64,000 bases of DNA. Origin: Nitzschia sp. DOCU1 (Eukaryota > Bacillariophyta > Bacillariophyceae > Bacillariales > Bacillariaceae). The position numbers and the translations under genes were made by a program. The notes beneath the pieces are model-generated. The model saw only the letters and a program-made list of their open reading frames with translations, did no database searches and was not told the DNA's origin. The stretch covers positions 4,898,001 through 4,962,000 of the forward strand of contig OX595985.1 in assembly GCA_951394045.1 (NCBI GenBank). The letters are read 5' to 3'. Shown here in pieces: positions 1 through 10,300 of this stretch (position 1 is the first letter of the stretch; the number at the start of each line of letters is the position of its first letter).

Positions 1-617
1 ATCTCCTTGCGCCACTTGGCGGGGATTCCAAACTCGCAATTCTCCATGAGCTCGTCGTCGGGAATTTTGTTTTTCTCGCCTTTCTCGTCGAATAGCGCGA
101 GGTAATCGTTTAGCTCGCGGAGCCGAGCCACATACGCCTTCATTGTCATCGTCGGGGGCTTTCGGCAGATCCGACGCATATAGCGCTTTTGAAGTTGCAC
201 TGCGCGTTTTGGGAGGACATACGCCGTAACCGCGTGCAAACTTTTCTCAAAACTCTCAGGAGTTTCGGCTTCGAGTTCCGAGGCCTTCGCGTTGAACGCG
301 GCCAATACCTGGCCTTTCAGCAAATTGCGTGTTAACGCAAATTTCTGAGGTCCCGTAGTCAAGTCCTGACCCGCGATCACATCCTTAAGTCCGATAAGGA
401 AAAGGAACCACTCTTCGGGCGTTCCGTCCGTGAAATGCGGTTGTTTGACGCGTCGCGTCAACGATTTTTTATCCTTTGGGTCAATGCGCAAGTCGTATTG
501 ACTGTACGCCCCGTCTTTGAGCTCCTTTGGCTCGGGTCTTTCGATACTGACCGGTGCTGATTTGAAGCCCTGCTTCTCGGCAGCGGTCTTCTTCGGGATG
601 CTGTTTGCAATCTTCAT
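1..617 (-). CDS. Gypsy retrotransposon gag, N-terminal 205 residues (Gyp-1, partial)
   Basis: An open frame starts at the ATG at 617-615 and reads without a stop through 205 codons off the left edge. The product begins MKIANSIPKK and is charged and helical, with the segments FTDGTPEEWFLFLIGLKD and FALTRNLLKGQVLAAF; the first resembles the core of retrotransposon Gag proteins, which build the cytoplasmic particle around element RNA. It begins 38 nt inside an LTR (655-1055) that shares its inner end with the LTR of Gyp-2 at 18651, which is why I assign it to Gypsy. No zinc knuckle is reached before the edge. Gag assignment is by context and general character, not by a diagnostic motif; protease and pol should lie outside the window to the left. 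Confidence 0.7.
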   Translation of the reverse strand, partial: MKIANSIPKKTAAEKQGFKSAPVSIERPEPKELKDGAYSQYDLRIDPKDKKSLTRRVKQPHFTDGTPEEWFLFLIGLKDVIAGQDLTTGPQKFALTRNLLKGQVLAAFNAKASELEAETPESFEKSLHAVTAYVLPKRAVQLQKRYMRRICRKPPTMTMKAYVARLRELNDYLALFDEKGEKNKIPDDELMENCEFGIPAKWRKE

Positions 618-642
618 CTTTAGCTCACGCGTGTAACGTGGA

Positions 643-652
643 GTGTTAACAC
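643..652 (-). other. Palindrome at the primer-binding position of Gyp-1
   Basis: GTGTTAACAC, a perfect 10-bp palindrome, lies 2 nt inside the LTR, where a tRNA primer-binding site is expected. No TGG start of a tRNA 3'-end site is present. Gyp-2 has a different palindrome at the same spacing. Confidence 0.6.
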
Positions 653-654
653 TG

Positions 655-1055
655 TGCACTACGCTGAAAGTACGATGAAAAAGTTGTAGTGGAAATAATT
701 GTGAGATCTAAGTTATCGCTGATTCTATCGCTCCTAGACCACCAGGGTCTTTCCTCAACGCATCCTACATGCGTTGGATACAACTCCCACCGATCTAGCT
801 TCTCGAATCTCTTCAAGGTCCATAGCTAGATACCGTTGGAAGTTCTATTCCAGTAGTAGACGTCGACGGCTCGCCGCGCTCGCCGTTGTCGTCGTCATTG
901 CTCGTCAGCCGCGCCGGCCTTGCCCGTCCGTCCGTGCGTCCACAGACGTTCGACCAAGTCGACGTCGGCCAGGTATGTATCTGAGGTATGTTGGTACTAC
1001 ACGTAGGCCATTGTGTGTACTCATCGTTCGAACATTCTAACATTCCAGTGTTACA
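655..1055 (-). repeat. 5' LTR of Gyp-1
   Basis: Read on the minus strand it starts TGTAACACTGG and ends GTAGTGCA, the usual TG...CA form, 401 bp. Its last ~50 nt resemble the end of the Gyp-2 LTR (stretches like TTTTCATCG and GCGTAGTGCA). The partner LTR is outside the window, so the outer edge at 1055 is inferred. Short ORFs on both strands inside it are not credible genes. Confidence 0.6.
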
Positions 1056-1305
1056 ACATTCTAACGTTCTAACTACTTGTTAGATCTAGAGGGGTATTCT
1101 AGTGTACTGCAGTTGAAAGCCCGCATCTCAAAATTTCACCGGGACTTTTTATCCAGTAATGTGGATAATTTTTTGTTCCAAATGTCCTGCAAAGTACTCT
1201 AGAAAAAAAGTATGTTATATTTGTAATGTTATATTCGTATTGATATATAGTAATGTGGTCTGTGCGACATCGTTGGGACGGTCTTGAGGCACATGTGTCG
1301 AAGTA

Positions 1306-1334
1306 CGACCTATTGCAGAAAGTGCAAAAGGTCG
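1306..1334. repeat. 29-bp hairpin repeat, copy 1
   Basis: Arms CGACCTATTGC (1306-1316) and GCAAAAGGTCG (1324-1334), loop of 7 nt, one mismatch in the stem. Same design as copies at 1390 and 3941. The surrounding 1056-1560 stretch is AT-rich and shows no credible gene; as the 3' side of the Helitron it may include that element's terminus, but I could not fix a CTRR end. Confidence 0.6.
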
Positions 1335-1389
1335 GTATTACGTTTGTTGTCGCAGGAACCATGCAAAAGGCTGAGCAACATTCGCATCT

Positions 1390-1418
1390 CGACCTTTTGC
1401 GGAACGTGCAAAAGGTCG
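1390..1418. repeat. 29-bp hairpin repeat, copy 2
   Basis: Arms CGACCTTTTGC (1390-1400) and GCAAAAGGTCG (1408-1418) pair perfectly over 11 bp around a 7-nt loop. It starts 84 bp after copy 1, and both are followed by a similar GGTCGGTA-W-TACG tail. Confidence 0.65.
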
Positions 1419-1560
1419 GTAATACGTGGCAGGGACTGTGAGGATGTTCTTGTCTTGTTCTTTGATAATATTCTTCCCTGATGTGTCTCCCATATCAAAT
1501 GTTGTAAATCTTCGATTGACTGAACAAAGAGGCGTCCGTGGAAAGGAATGACGATTTTGA

Positions 1561-4500
1561 TTATCTTATGGGTGCTGTGGGGAGGGTGCTAATGGTATCA
1601 TCGCGCGTGTTGAGGAAAACGTTGTATTGGGCAATAATGTTATCAAGGGTTTCCTTGTTTTGCTCAGCAGTGTTCATCCATGTGAGGATGTTCTTTTCTT
1701 GTTCTTTGGTATATGTCACTTTCCTGTCATTCCCGTCAAGATATGAGGTCCAGGCGTCTCTCTTGTAGACGCGAAGAAACCTTGTCCCGTTTTGTTGGTG
1801 TATCATGTCTCTAACCCTTTCTTTTGACATGTTGCTCCCGGTGAAATAAATTGCTGATGATTGTGGGTCATCATTTGTACCAATTGTTGTACCTCGCGAG
1901 CAAGCTGAGTAGAACAACCCTGGGCTGTGGCCTTCGAAATGTAGAGTGCCAGGGTCAATTATGATCGATGGGGCTTTGAATTTGCGATCAGGTTGATCAG
2001 GACCAACTGTAGTTCCTTGGAAGGTATGAATTGTCTGACCATATGCGAGTCGTAGCGGTATTTGTGTTCGTGTGCAGCACATTCTCTGGCAAGAAACTGT
2101 TATGGGTGCTATAGGAACGTACGTCGGATGATCTGGAATGAAGGGGGGGGCTGTGTAGCTTGGGAAGTCAACCAAGGCGTATTTTGGGAGATGTTTTGTG
2201 TTTGGTGATTCACCTTGGTTGAACACCATATCGATGACAGTCCCTGGGGTATTGTTGTACAAACCCCATTCTGTCTTGAGGTTCCGACCTGTGAGACAGA
2301 CCCAGGATTTTCTTGCCAGTAGTGTAATCTTTGGAAGTTGATGGTCTTTGAAATGACTTTTATACCTCCCTATGTCCTGAGATCGTATTTTTGCTACTGG
2401 ATTTTGCGATGAAGTGTCAATGTACAGTTGTTTCAAATTGTGTGCTCGCATTGGTTCGGTGTTGGCAAATATGTGGATTGATTTCGATCGAATATGTTGT
2501 CGGTCAGTGTTTGAGAATCTGCCATTATCAAGATGAAGGTCCATCAGCCTAGAAGCGGACGCATCTGACATCATTCCATTGTATGCTTCTTCTAGTATTT
2601 GACGGTAGGTGCCCTCGTTGTCCTGTTGCCGATGATTCCTTGTTAGTGTTCTGACTTCTTTCCCCATCTGTTTGAATGTCTGCAATCCTATAGCACTGGG
2701 GGGATACGTCTGCCAATTCTGTCACAAAGCAATCAAATGCTCCTTTCCCTACAGATCCCAGTTGACCATCGTCTCCTATGAACAATGCTGCGGGTATATT
2801 GCCAAGCCCTTCTTTGGCATCAGCGTTTTTCCCGTTATGCGCCGTTTGTTTGATATAGCTTGCTGTAGTCCCAATGTCTTCAGCCGCCGCCATGCTTCTT
2901 TCATCCAGAATTAATAGCACAAGACGCTGGTTTTCTTTGAGCATCATGTTCATCTTTCGAGGGCTAAGGGCAAGAGGATTTTGTCCCACTGAAAGATGGA
3001 AACGGTTATGAATGGTTTTACCTCCGGCATTGTTAGCCGCACAACCGGAAGGACATACAACAGTCACACAGTCATCTGTCCCAAGAGTTCTTTGACAAGC
3101 GTAACAAGCGTGTTGATCAAGGTCGTTTTGCCCGTCCCTGCCCTCCCACGGATTGTGAGTCGCAAAGGCTTGTAGGCTTTCATACCTTCAGGGCTGTTGA
3201 TCGACTCAACCCATTCCCGGATATTGTCCATGACTTCCAATGCAATATCTCGTTGCACACCTCCAAGGTCCTCAAACTCGAATTTGCCACTTGGAGTGCA
3301 ATGGTTCTTAGGCAAGTGTACCCTGCCGTCATCTTTAATTTCTGACATTTCTATTTGTATATTTAGCCAAACGGGAGCCTCGTCTTCATTGAAAGGAAGC
3401 TCTGTATGACGTTGTGACCAGTCATAGGAAACTCCAAAGTCGTAGTCGTAACCTCCCGTCTCTGGAGGCTTCATATTTGTAGGGACAACAGCATAGGCTT
3501 CAACAGCTTCCTTTGTGGTTGGGTCAATGTCAGGATCGTTGTCATCCTCATCGTAGGTGGTGTCTGTTGGCTCTGTTACCATGTTTTCTGCGTTGTATTT
3601 GTCTCTCTGATATGCCTGCTTTAAAGATTCCGGGCACTCCGCTGATAAAAGAAAATACCGCAGCCCTTTTTTGAAATTTGACTTTTGAAGTGGTTCGTTC
3701 TTTGACCATGGTTTGTGTATCATTAATAGCATACGGGCAGTGTATTCAGAGTAAGGGTAAACTGATGTTCCTTTCCCCGGGAAATGGGGGATATATGTTT
3801 TCCAAACCGTCTCTGTCTTGAGTTTTCTCCGTGCATGGTTCTGCATGTACCACGCAAGAAGAGACTTTCGAGGGTGCTGTCAAATGGAATTCATTTTTGT
3901 AGAAGAAAATTAGGTGACATTCGCAAAAATTGTTCTATCCCGACCTTTTGCAGATTCTGCAAAAGGTCGATATGTCGACCTTACCTCAAGGGGGCGCTCA
4001 TTGTACAATTTGAGAAATCTGTTAGTGCCCTTCGTGTCAGTATTGTCCAGCCTTGTGTATCCTGAAAGGCTTATTCTTTGGAAATGTTCACTACAGATCC
4101 ACAATTCGAGCCCTGCGAGTTGCACCATGCATTCCTGTTTGGAAATCAGCTTTTCCCCAAGATATCTATTTAGGAGTTTTCGTGCAAGTGAAAACAATTC
4201 ATCTTGGCACCCAGTGACCTCTTCCGCTGCCAAAATTAGGGCTCGCATAGATGATTTTTCCTCTTCTAGAGTTTCTTGTCCTTTCGAGGCATACGATACA
4301 ATGTAGTTTGTAACTGTCGCGATATCTTTGGGGTCAGGATTTTGAGGGTCACTTTCATACAACAAAATTTTCACGTCACAATTGGCCCTCCACCCATGGA
4401 GTAGCGCCATTGAGGAAGGAATGATGTTCCTTCGAGGCTTTGGAACACGCCGTGCAAATTCAAGCTTCTTATGTCGCCCTTGACCTTGATTTATAATACA

Positions 4501-5250
4501 GGCATTGTTGTACTTAGGGAACCCCGGGGTATCGCAATGCCCGGGTGTTTTCTCAACGCCACATCCTGTGCGACAGATCCTTCGTTTTTTGCTTTCCTTT
4601 GTTTCCCCCTTGATGCTGGTAAATGTTGTGAGAATCTTGTTGGTTCAGGTAGTCCTTATGAATGCCAGGTTACTTACAAATACTTTCGTTTTCGCATACA
4701 ATTGTTGGTGCACACATGATTCTGCGTGGTGAGTTGAAAATTTATGCCGTCTTCTCTCAGGGAAGAATGCCGTACATCTCCAAGTCTAATGCTAGCAGGG
4801 TGGTTGTCCTTTGATGGCATCTCGTGACATGAAAGGTCAAAATCTTTTGGCAGATTAGCTGTCATTGCAAGCTCTTCCTCAGCCCATTTTTGGTAGATCG
4901 CAGCCCTTTCATATTCTAAATCTTTGAGAATATCACGCTTGATAGCGTCCTGCATGGTGGCATAAGCTTCCTTTTGCATCTCGAGATTATCGCATATGAG
5001 AAGACAATGTGCATGTATCTGCCCCCTCCCTGGTGCAAATTCGAATCTTAGCCAATAATGCTTTACTTTGAAGACATTCTTTCCCACAGTATCAAACCAA
5101 TTTTTGACACGAGTCTGGAAAAATTCTTGTATGACCAGAGTGTAATCATGTAGGAGTGATGGTGGAATCTTTCCAGGTTCCCCATTGCTCTGTTGTTGAT
5201 CCTTTGCCAGGCCAGGATTGTTTTCAAAAGAACAGCGTTCCTGGAGAAGA
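1561..5250 (-). pseudogene. Decayed Helitron Rep/PIF1-like helicase gene
   Basis: Fragments in changing frames read right to left as one Helitron protein. 5250-4674: Helitron-like N domain with the HUH-type motif GQIHAHCLLI, the rolling-circle nickase signature. 4410-3910: the linker segment around GEKLISKQECMVQLAGLELW. 3846-3064: PIF1-type helicase up to Walker A (RGRAGTGKTTL). 3067-2549: helicase motif Ia (CPSGCAANNAGGKTIH), Walker B (LLILDERSM) and GDDGQLGSVGKGAF. 2685-1561: C-terminal helicase with the late motif YGQTIHTFQGTT. The switch at 3064-3067 looks like an 8-nt duplication (TGACTGTG). The 5' end is cut at 5250 by the Cop-A LTR and no continuation is seen. An intact protein would nick, unwind and transpose a single strand; this copy is dead. 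Confidence 0.85.
3941..3969. repeat. 29-bp hairpin repeat, copy 3, inside the Helitron gene
   Basis: Arms CGACCTTTTGC (3941-3951) and GCAAAAGGTCG (3959-3969), 7-nt loop. It sits in the coding remnant of the Helitron near a frame break, so it may have been inserted there. Confidence 0.65.
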
Positions 5251-5389
5251 CGTTTAACGTCAGGCGGGACTGGAAATGCCCGCGATATAAAGTAAGGTCA
5301 CAATTTTGTTTCGTCCAATTGTTGAATCACCATCCATCGTATCGTGTGTTTTTGCTTGAATCGTCCGCCACTCCTTGCTAGATTTAATG
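5251..5389 (+). repeat. Cop-A left LTR (internally deleted)
   Basis: 5260-5389 matches 11610-11739 of the right LTR. The first ~34 bp of the right LTR are missing here and only a CGTTTAACG remnant precedes the match. The LTR ends in GATTTAATG. Confidence 0.8.
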
Positions 5390-5404
5390 GTTTATCAGAC
5401 CCAG
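5390..5404 (+). other. Cop-A primer-binding site
   Basis: GTTTATCAGACCCAG directly follows the LTR. The same 14-15 nt directly follow the LTR in Cop-B (35849) and, on the minus strand, in Cop-C (63647-63633), so this is very likely the tRNA-priming site. It does not start with TGG at the LTR edge; Drosophila copia uses an internally cleaved tRNA and a similar mode is possible. Confidence 0.65.
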
Positions 5405-5877
5405 AGTCTCCGTACAGCCTGGGAAGGCTACGACAATATCTGTTTCTCCATAAAGATGATGAGGAGATTCGGCGCAAAGAGGCAAAAAAGAAAGCCCATG
5501 GTCATCGTTTCGTGTTTTGCATCCGACGCGGCAAAACTGGCGATCATGCTGCCATGCTCGCATACGGGCTGGTATGCGCGCGCCAACTAGTAGGTGGACG
5601 CACCTAAATACAAACCCTGCGTTCGGGGGTTAACGGCACGGGTATTTAAGAGAGAAAAATGTGCAATGCACGAAGTATACCCTTTTAAGCATGCCTGTGG
5701 GGCGCATCGCCTGATCAGCGATTGTCGTTACCATATGGCCACTGCGGTCTTGCTCGACAGAATGTGTGACTGAGCAGAGAGATGTGCCGATCTCACCAAT
5801 GCTGGAAAATCCTCCAAAAAGATATCAAAAGGATCTTTCGTTAACGTACTGTCGTATCACAATTGTCTCTGATCAAC
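5405..5877 (+). other. Cop-A untranslated leader
   Basis: A 470-nt leader between primer site and gag. It is almost identical in Cop-B (35864-36337). A short open frame (to 5607) with a basic stretch is present in both copies, but identity of the copies is explained by common origin, so I do not call it a gene. Packaging or dimerisation signals would be expected here. Confidence 0.5.
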
Positions 5878-7335
5878 ATGGCTGCTGCTGTCGCTTTTCG
5901 TAATTACCTTGAGGCCACCCTTGGTTTTGATGGGACCCAGTCCACGGCTGTCACCGACCAAGGTTTTGATGACCCTGAGGAGTTTCGTCAACTGACCGAT
6001 GATGATGTTGATCGTTTGTGTGCTACCATTCGTCGTCCTGGGGGACAGGTTGGTGGCAACCCCAACCCTGGGGTCCTCATTGGCCAGAACCATGCTTTGC
6101 GTTTGAAACAACTCGCCTATTATCTTCGTTATTTGTATGCTGTTGGTCGCCCTTGGAACGCTGCTGCTGCAACTCGTAACGCTTTGAAAACCTTGTGGCA
6201 GTACAAGCTGCAGATTGATGAGGTGATTGCTGCTGGGAATCCCGACTTCCCCGAAAAGTTCACTACCTCCAAGAAGGCGCGTGAAACTATTGAAAACATG
6301 GAAGCGTGGGTCCACTCGTTTTACGGTTTGGAGAGACTTCCATTGGCCTACCTCGTTCGTACCGATGTCAATGTTCCAGACCCTGCAAATGACCCGCTTG
6401 GATATGGCCAGCCCTCGTTCCACCAAGAGCTTATTCGTCGTGCATCTCACAACGGAGCTGTTTATACAGCCAACAACGAGAAACTGTGGCTCATGGTCCG
6501 CCATGTTACTCATGGCACCGAAGCATGGTCTTTCGTGAAGGGCAATGCCTCGACCAAGAATGGTCGGGCCGCTTACCATGCCATCAAGTCCCAGTATACT
6601 GGGGCAAGCCACGTTAATCAATTGAAATTGGAAGCTGATCGTGTTATTGCCACAACGTTCTGGAATGGTAAAGCACGCAACTTTACCTGGCAGGGCTTCG
6701 TTGCTCGTTTAACTTCTGCCTTCACCGATTTGGCTGACCATGGTGAGGCTAGGAGTGAAAACTCCAAAGTTCGTACTCTCCTGGATGCTATCACCGATCC
6801 GAAGCTCCAGGTCGCAAAAGGATTAATTGCTGGTGATGATCGTCGCTCGAATGACTATCAGCTTGCCGTTGATTTCTTGAGCGGGCAGCTTGCTGCTAAC
6901 GAATCGTCGGCTTCGCGCAATCCATTGCCTCGTAATATTTCGTCCGTGACACAAAATGATAACTCAGGCCGTGGAGGTGGCCGAGGATACTATGCCTCAG
7001 GAAGAGGCGGAAGAGGAAGCAGGAATCAGGGGAGAGGCCGTGGCGGCGGCGGTCGCTTCTCTGAGTCAGGACACCTGTTGAACAACGGGTCATACCCTCC
7101 AACTATCTGGGCTACTTTTACCAGGGAGGAACGAGACTATGTGAATGAACAACGCGCCCGTAATCGTGAAAGAAATGTTTCTTCTACCCAATCTTCCGGT
7201 GGAAATTCTTTTACCTCAAATTTGAATGAAGCATCGACCACTCCAGCCACGAACAATAATAATAACAACAACATGGGGGACAATATGACCAGGCGAAATA
7301 ATAATGGAAATCGAAACAATGGTGGGAGCAACTGA
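5878..7335 (+). CDS. gag: Cop-A Gag protein
   Basis: The ATG at 5878 is the first in frame and gives a 485-residue protein starting MAAAVAFRNYLEATLGF. The N-terminal half is a helical capsid-like region. The C-terminal part has an RG-rich stretch (GRGGRGSRNQGRGRGGG), which here seems to replace a zinc knuckle as RNA-binding region, followed by an N-rich tail (NNNNNNN). It ends in TGA at 7333-7335, immediately followed by CTAG, and the downstream pol is in the same frame with no further stop. Gag would form particles; readthrough would give Gag-Pol. Cop-B Gag is the same protein with 11 extra residues in the RG region. Confidence 0.85.
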   Translation: MAAAVAFRNYLEATLGFDGTQSTAVTDQGFDDPEEFRQLTDDDVDRLCATIRRPGGQVGGNPNPGVLIGQNHALRLKQLAYYLRYLYAVGRPWNAAAATRNALKTLWQYKLQIDEVIAAGNPDFPEKFTTSKKARETIENMEAWVHSFYGLERLPLAYLVRTDVNVPDPANDPLGYGQPSFHQELIRRASHNGAVYTANNEKLWLMVRHVTHGTEAWSFVKGNASTKNGRAAYHAIKSQYTGASHVNQLKLEADRVIATTFWNGKARNFTWQGFVARLTSAFTDLADHGEARSENSKVRTLLDAITDPKLQVAKGLIAGDDRRSNDYQLAVDFLSGQLAANESSASRNPLPRNISSVTQNDNSGRGGGRGYYASGRGGRGSRNQGRGRGGGGRFSESGHLLNNGSYPPTIWATFTREERDYVNEQRARNRERNVSSTQSSGGNSFTSNLNEASTTPATNNNNNNNMGDNMTRRNNNGNRNNGGSN

Positions 7336-7339
7336 CTAG
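7333..7339 (+). promoter_or_regulatory. Stop-codon readthrough context UGA-CUA-G between gag and pol
   Basis: TGACTAG is the extended stop context known to give efficient readthrough in animal genes and alphaviruses. Here it separates two in-frame ORFs that must be joined for Pol to be made. The same seven bases occur at the same place in Cop-B. Confidence 0.75.
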
Positions 7340-10300
7340 GAAGAAGAGCTGCATCCTTGCACCGTATTGCATCATCGTCGTCTGGAGCTGTGGTTTCAGT
7401 GTGGAGATGTGAGCTCGATTCTCATGCGGATACTTGCGCTTTCTCTGAGAGCGGATGTTATGTGTTATATGTTTACCAATATGATATTGAAGTGAATGGG
7501 TTTCATGCTTCGATGGGCCCAATTTCAAAGGTTCGCGAGTGTATGGTCGCTGTTGCGTACGACTGCCCTCTCACCTATCAAACTTTTATTCTGTTGTTTG
7601 ACCATGTTTTGGTCGTTCCGGGTATGGGTTGCCATCTGCTATGCCCGGATCAATTGCGAGAAAACCAGCTGATTGTTAATGATATTCCGTTGTTAAGAAT
7701 TCCGTCGGCTCAGCGAAAGTCAACGGACCATTGTATCATTGAGGGGACTGCTGATCTGCGGATCCCTCTGCAGTATGACAAACCCTTTTCGTTCTTTCCA
7801 TGGAGAAAGCCCTCGAGAGAAGAGGCCACCGACCCGGTGAACAATATTCATGTTCGAATGACGAGTGAATTAGAGTGGAAACCGTCTGATCCTCATTGCA
7901 ACGACGCGGAGGAACATCTGCGACAAACGGTCGGCGGCAACAATTTTCACAATCTCGACTCTGTTGTGACGAAGCGCCTTGTGTCGGCTTTCAATGTTGC
8001 GTCAACGTTACAAAATCAGGCTCTTTCGGCGTTCCTAGGGAACAAAGTTTCAGCTACTCTATCGGGAGTGAAGACCGCCGCTAAAACTACCTTGGTTAAA
8101 GCAGATGCCCTGGCGCGTCGTTGGAGAATCTCGATTGAAGCCGCGCAACGAACGCTTAACAAAACAACTCAACGTGCCGTCAGAGACTGGAGCAAGGTCT
8201 CAGGGGACCGTTTATTTCGGCCCTCCCATTATCAGCTCCGGTATCCAAGGTTGAAATGTGCTATGTATACCGACACGAAATTTGGTCCCTGCACATCGCT
8301 TGAGGGGACTACTTGTCTCCAAGTTTATGCTACAATATTTCAATGGTGCCGAGCCTTCCCGTTGCGACAAGAAAAAGATGCTCATACATCACTGGATAAA
8401 TTATTTCGTGCGTTCGGATTTCCTGAAGCAATTATTCCTGACTCGGCTACTACTTTAACGCAAGGAGAATTCTTGAGGCGCTGTCAAAAGGCGCAGGTTC
8501 CTATTTATCCGGTGGAGCCTTACATGCATAACCAAGCAAGAGCGGAGGACACAATACGGGAAGTTACCCGATTGTATGAAAGAACGATGACCTCACGTAA
8601 CGTACCCGCTGTTTTGTGGGACAGATGCTTTATGACTTGTTGCGAACAACGATCTCACACTGTTTTAAACCACCCTGAGCAAGAAGGTGAATGCGCCACT
8701 ACAATTATTACAGGTAACACAGCAGATATTTCACATCTCGTGGACTTTGCATTCTACGATTGGTGTTGGTCTCGGTCGCCGGCAGAATCAGCCCAACCGA
8801 AAAAGCAACTCACCCGCTGGCTTGGCCCAAGTTTTGAAGTCGGAGACGAGCTCTGCTTCGCCGTGCTGACCTCGAAGGGGACAATTTTGCACCGTACTTC
8901 AGTCATTCCGCTGTTGCCCGAGGAGCATCGCTCCGAGGACATTAAGCAAACAAAAAAGGAGTTCACTGAAAAGTTAAAGGTGTCGCTTGGTAATCGAATA
9001 AAAGGGATTTCTGTCGAGCCGGAGGAAGATGATGATCGGTTTATCCGTATCGAGGCAACCGTTCCGGAATATGAGAGATACGACGACGATGAAGAAGAAA
9101 GGGAGCGGAAATTCCAGCAATGGGAACCGCCTCCAGTTGATGAGGAAGAGGACCAGCTCGCATTTGACAAATATGTGTCGTCAAAGGTTCGTATGGCCTC
9201 GGGTGACGGTAATTCGTTCTTCACAGGTATCGTGAAGGGCCAGAAGCGTCGCCCTGATGGGAAATTCATTGGTTTCTACCATGACAATCCTATTCTTGAC
9301 ACGAGCGTCTACGAAGTTGAGTTTGATGATGGTCATGTTGAAGCGTACAATGCTAACCAGATCGCGGAAGCGATTTATGCCACAGTTGATGATGAAGGCT
9401 ACACCGTCATGCATTTGAAAGAGTTCGTCGACCACAAGCGTGATGGGAGTGCCTTGTCCAAAGATGATGCTTGGATTGAGCGTCATGGCCAGAGAATACC
9501 CAAGAGAACAACGAAAGGATGGAAAGTTTGCGCCGAAATGGTCGATGGATCAACTGAATGGCTCTCGCTGAAGGATGCGAAAGAGGGCTATCCGGTGCAA
9601 CTGGCGGAGTATGCCGTCGCGAATAAACTTGTTGAAGAACCGGTGTTTGCTTGGTGGGTTCCCTATACTCTCCGAAAACGTGATCGGATTTTGAAGGCAG
9701 TCAAACGTCGCGCGATTCGTCGCAAAAATGAGAAATTTGGAATCGAAGTCCCAGGGCCCATGGACGTGGCCCGGGCACGAGCTATTGATGCTGAAACCGG
9801 TACCGACCTGTGGGAGAAGGCAATGGCTAAGGAAGTCAAAACTGTGCTGCCTGCCTTAAAAGTTCTCGAAGACACTGAACAACCGCCAGTCGGGTCGCAA
9901 CAGATCGACCTGATGATTATTTTTGACGTTAAAATGGATCTGACAAGGAAGGCCCGGATCTGCGCAAGAGGCGATCAGACCGAGGCGCCGTCATCAATTA
10001 CATATGCGTCGGTAGTGACGCGAGAAAGTATCCGAATTGCATTCCTCATTGCCGATTTGAATGGTCTTAACATTTTGTCTGCCGATATCGCAGGAGCTTA
10101 CTTGCATGCGCCCTGTGCAGAAAAGGTTCACACAATCCTAGGTCCGGAGTTCGGCTCTCTCCAGGGTCGGACAGCTGTGATCATCAAGGCACTCTATGGA
10201 TTGTCGTCTGCAGGATTTTCATGGAGGTCTCATTGTGCAAAGGTTTTGAGGGAAGAAATGCAATTTATTCCATGCCGCGCCGATATGGATGTCTGGCGTC

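Noticed and set aside
774..1043. Overlapping short ORFs on both strands
   Set aside because: They lie inside the Gyp-1 LTR and have low-complexity composition.
5857..6621. 254-codon minus-strand ORF, also present at 36317-37081
   Set aside because: Antisense shadow of Cop-A and Cop-B gag; its conservation follows from the two copies being near-identical.
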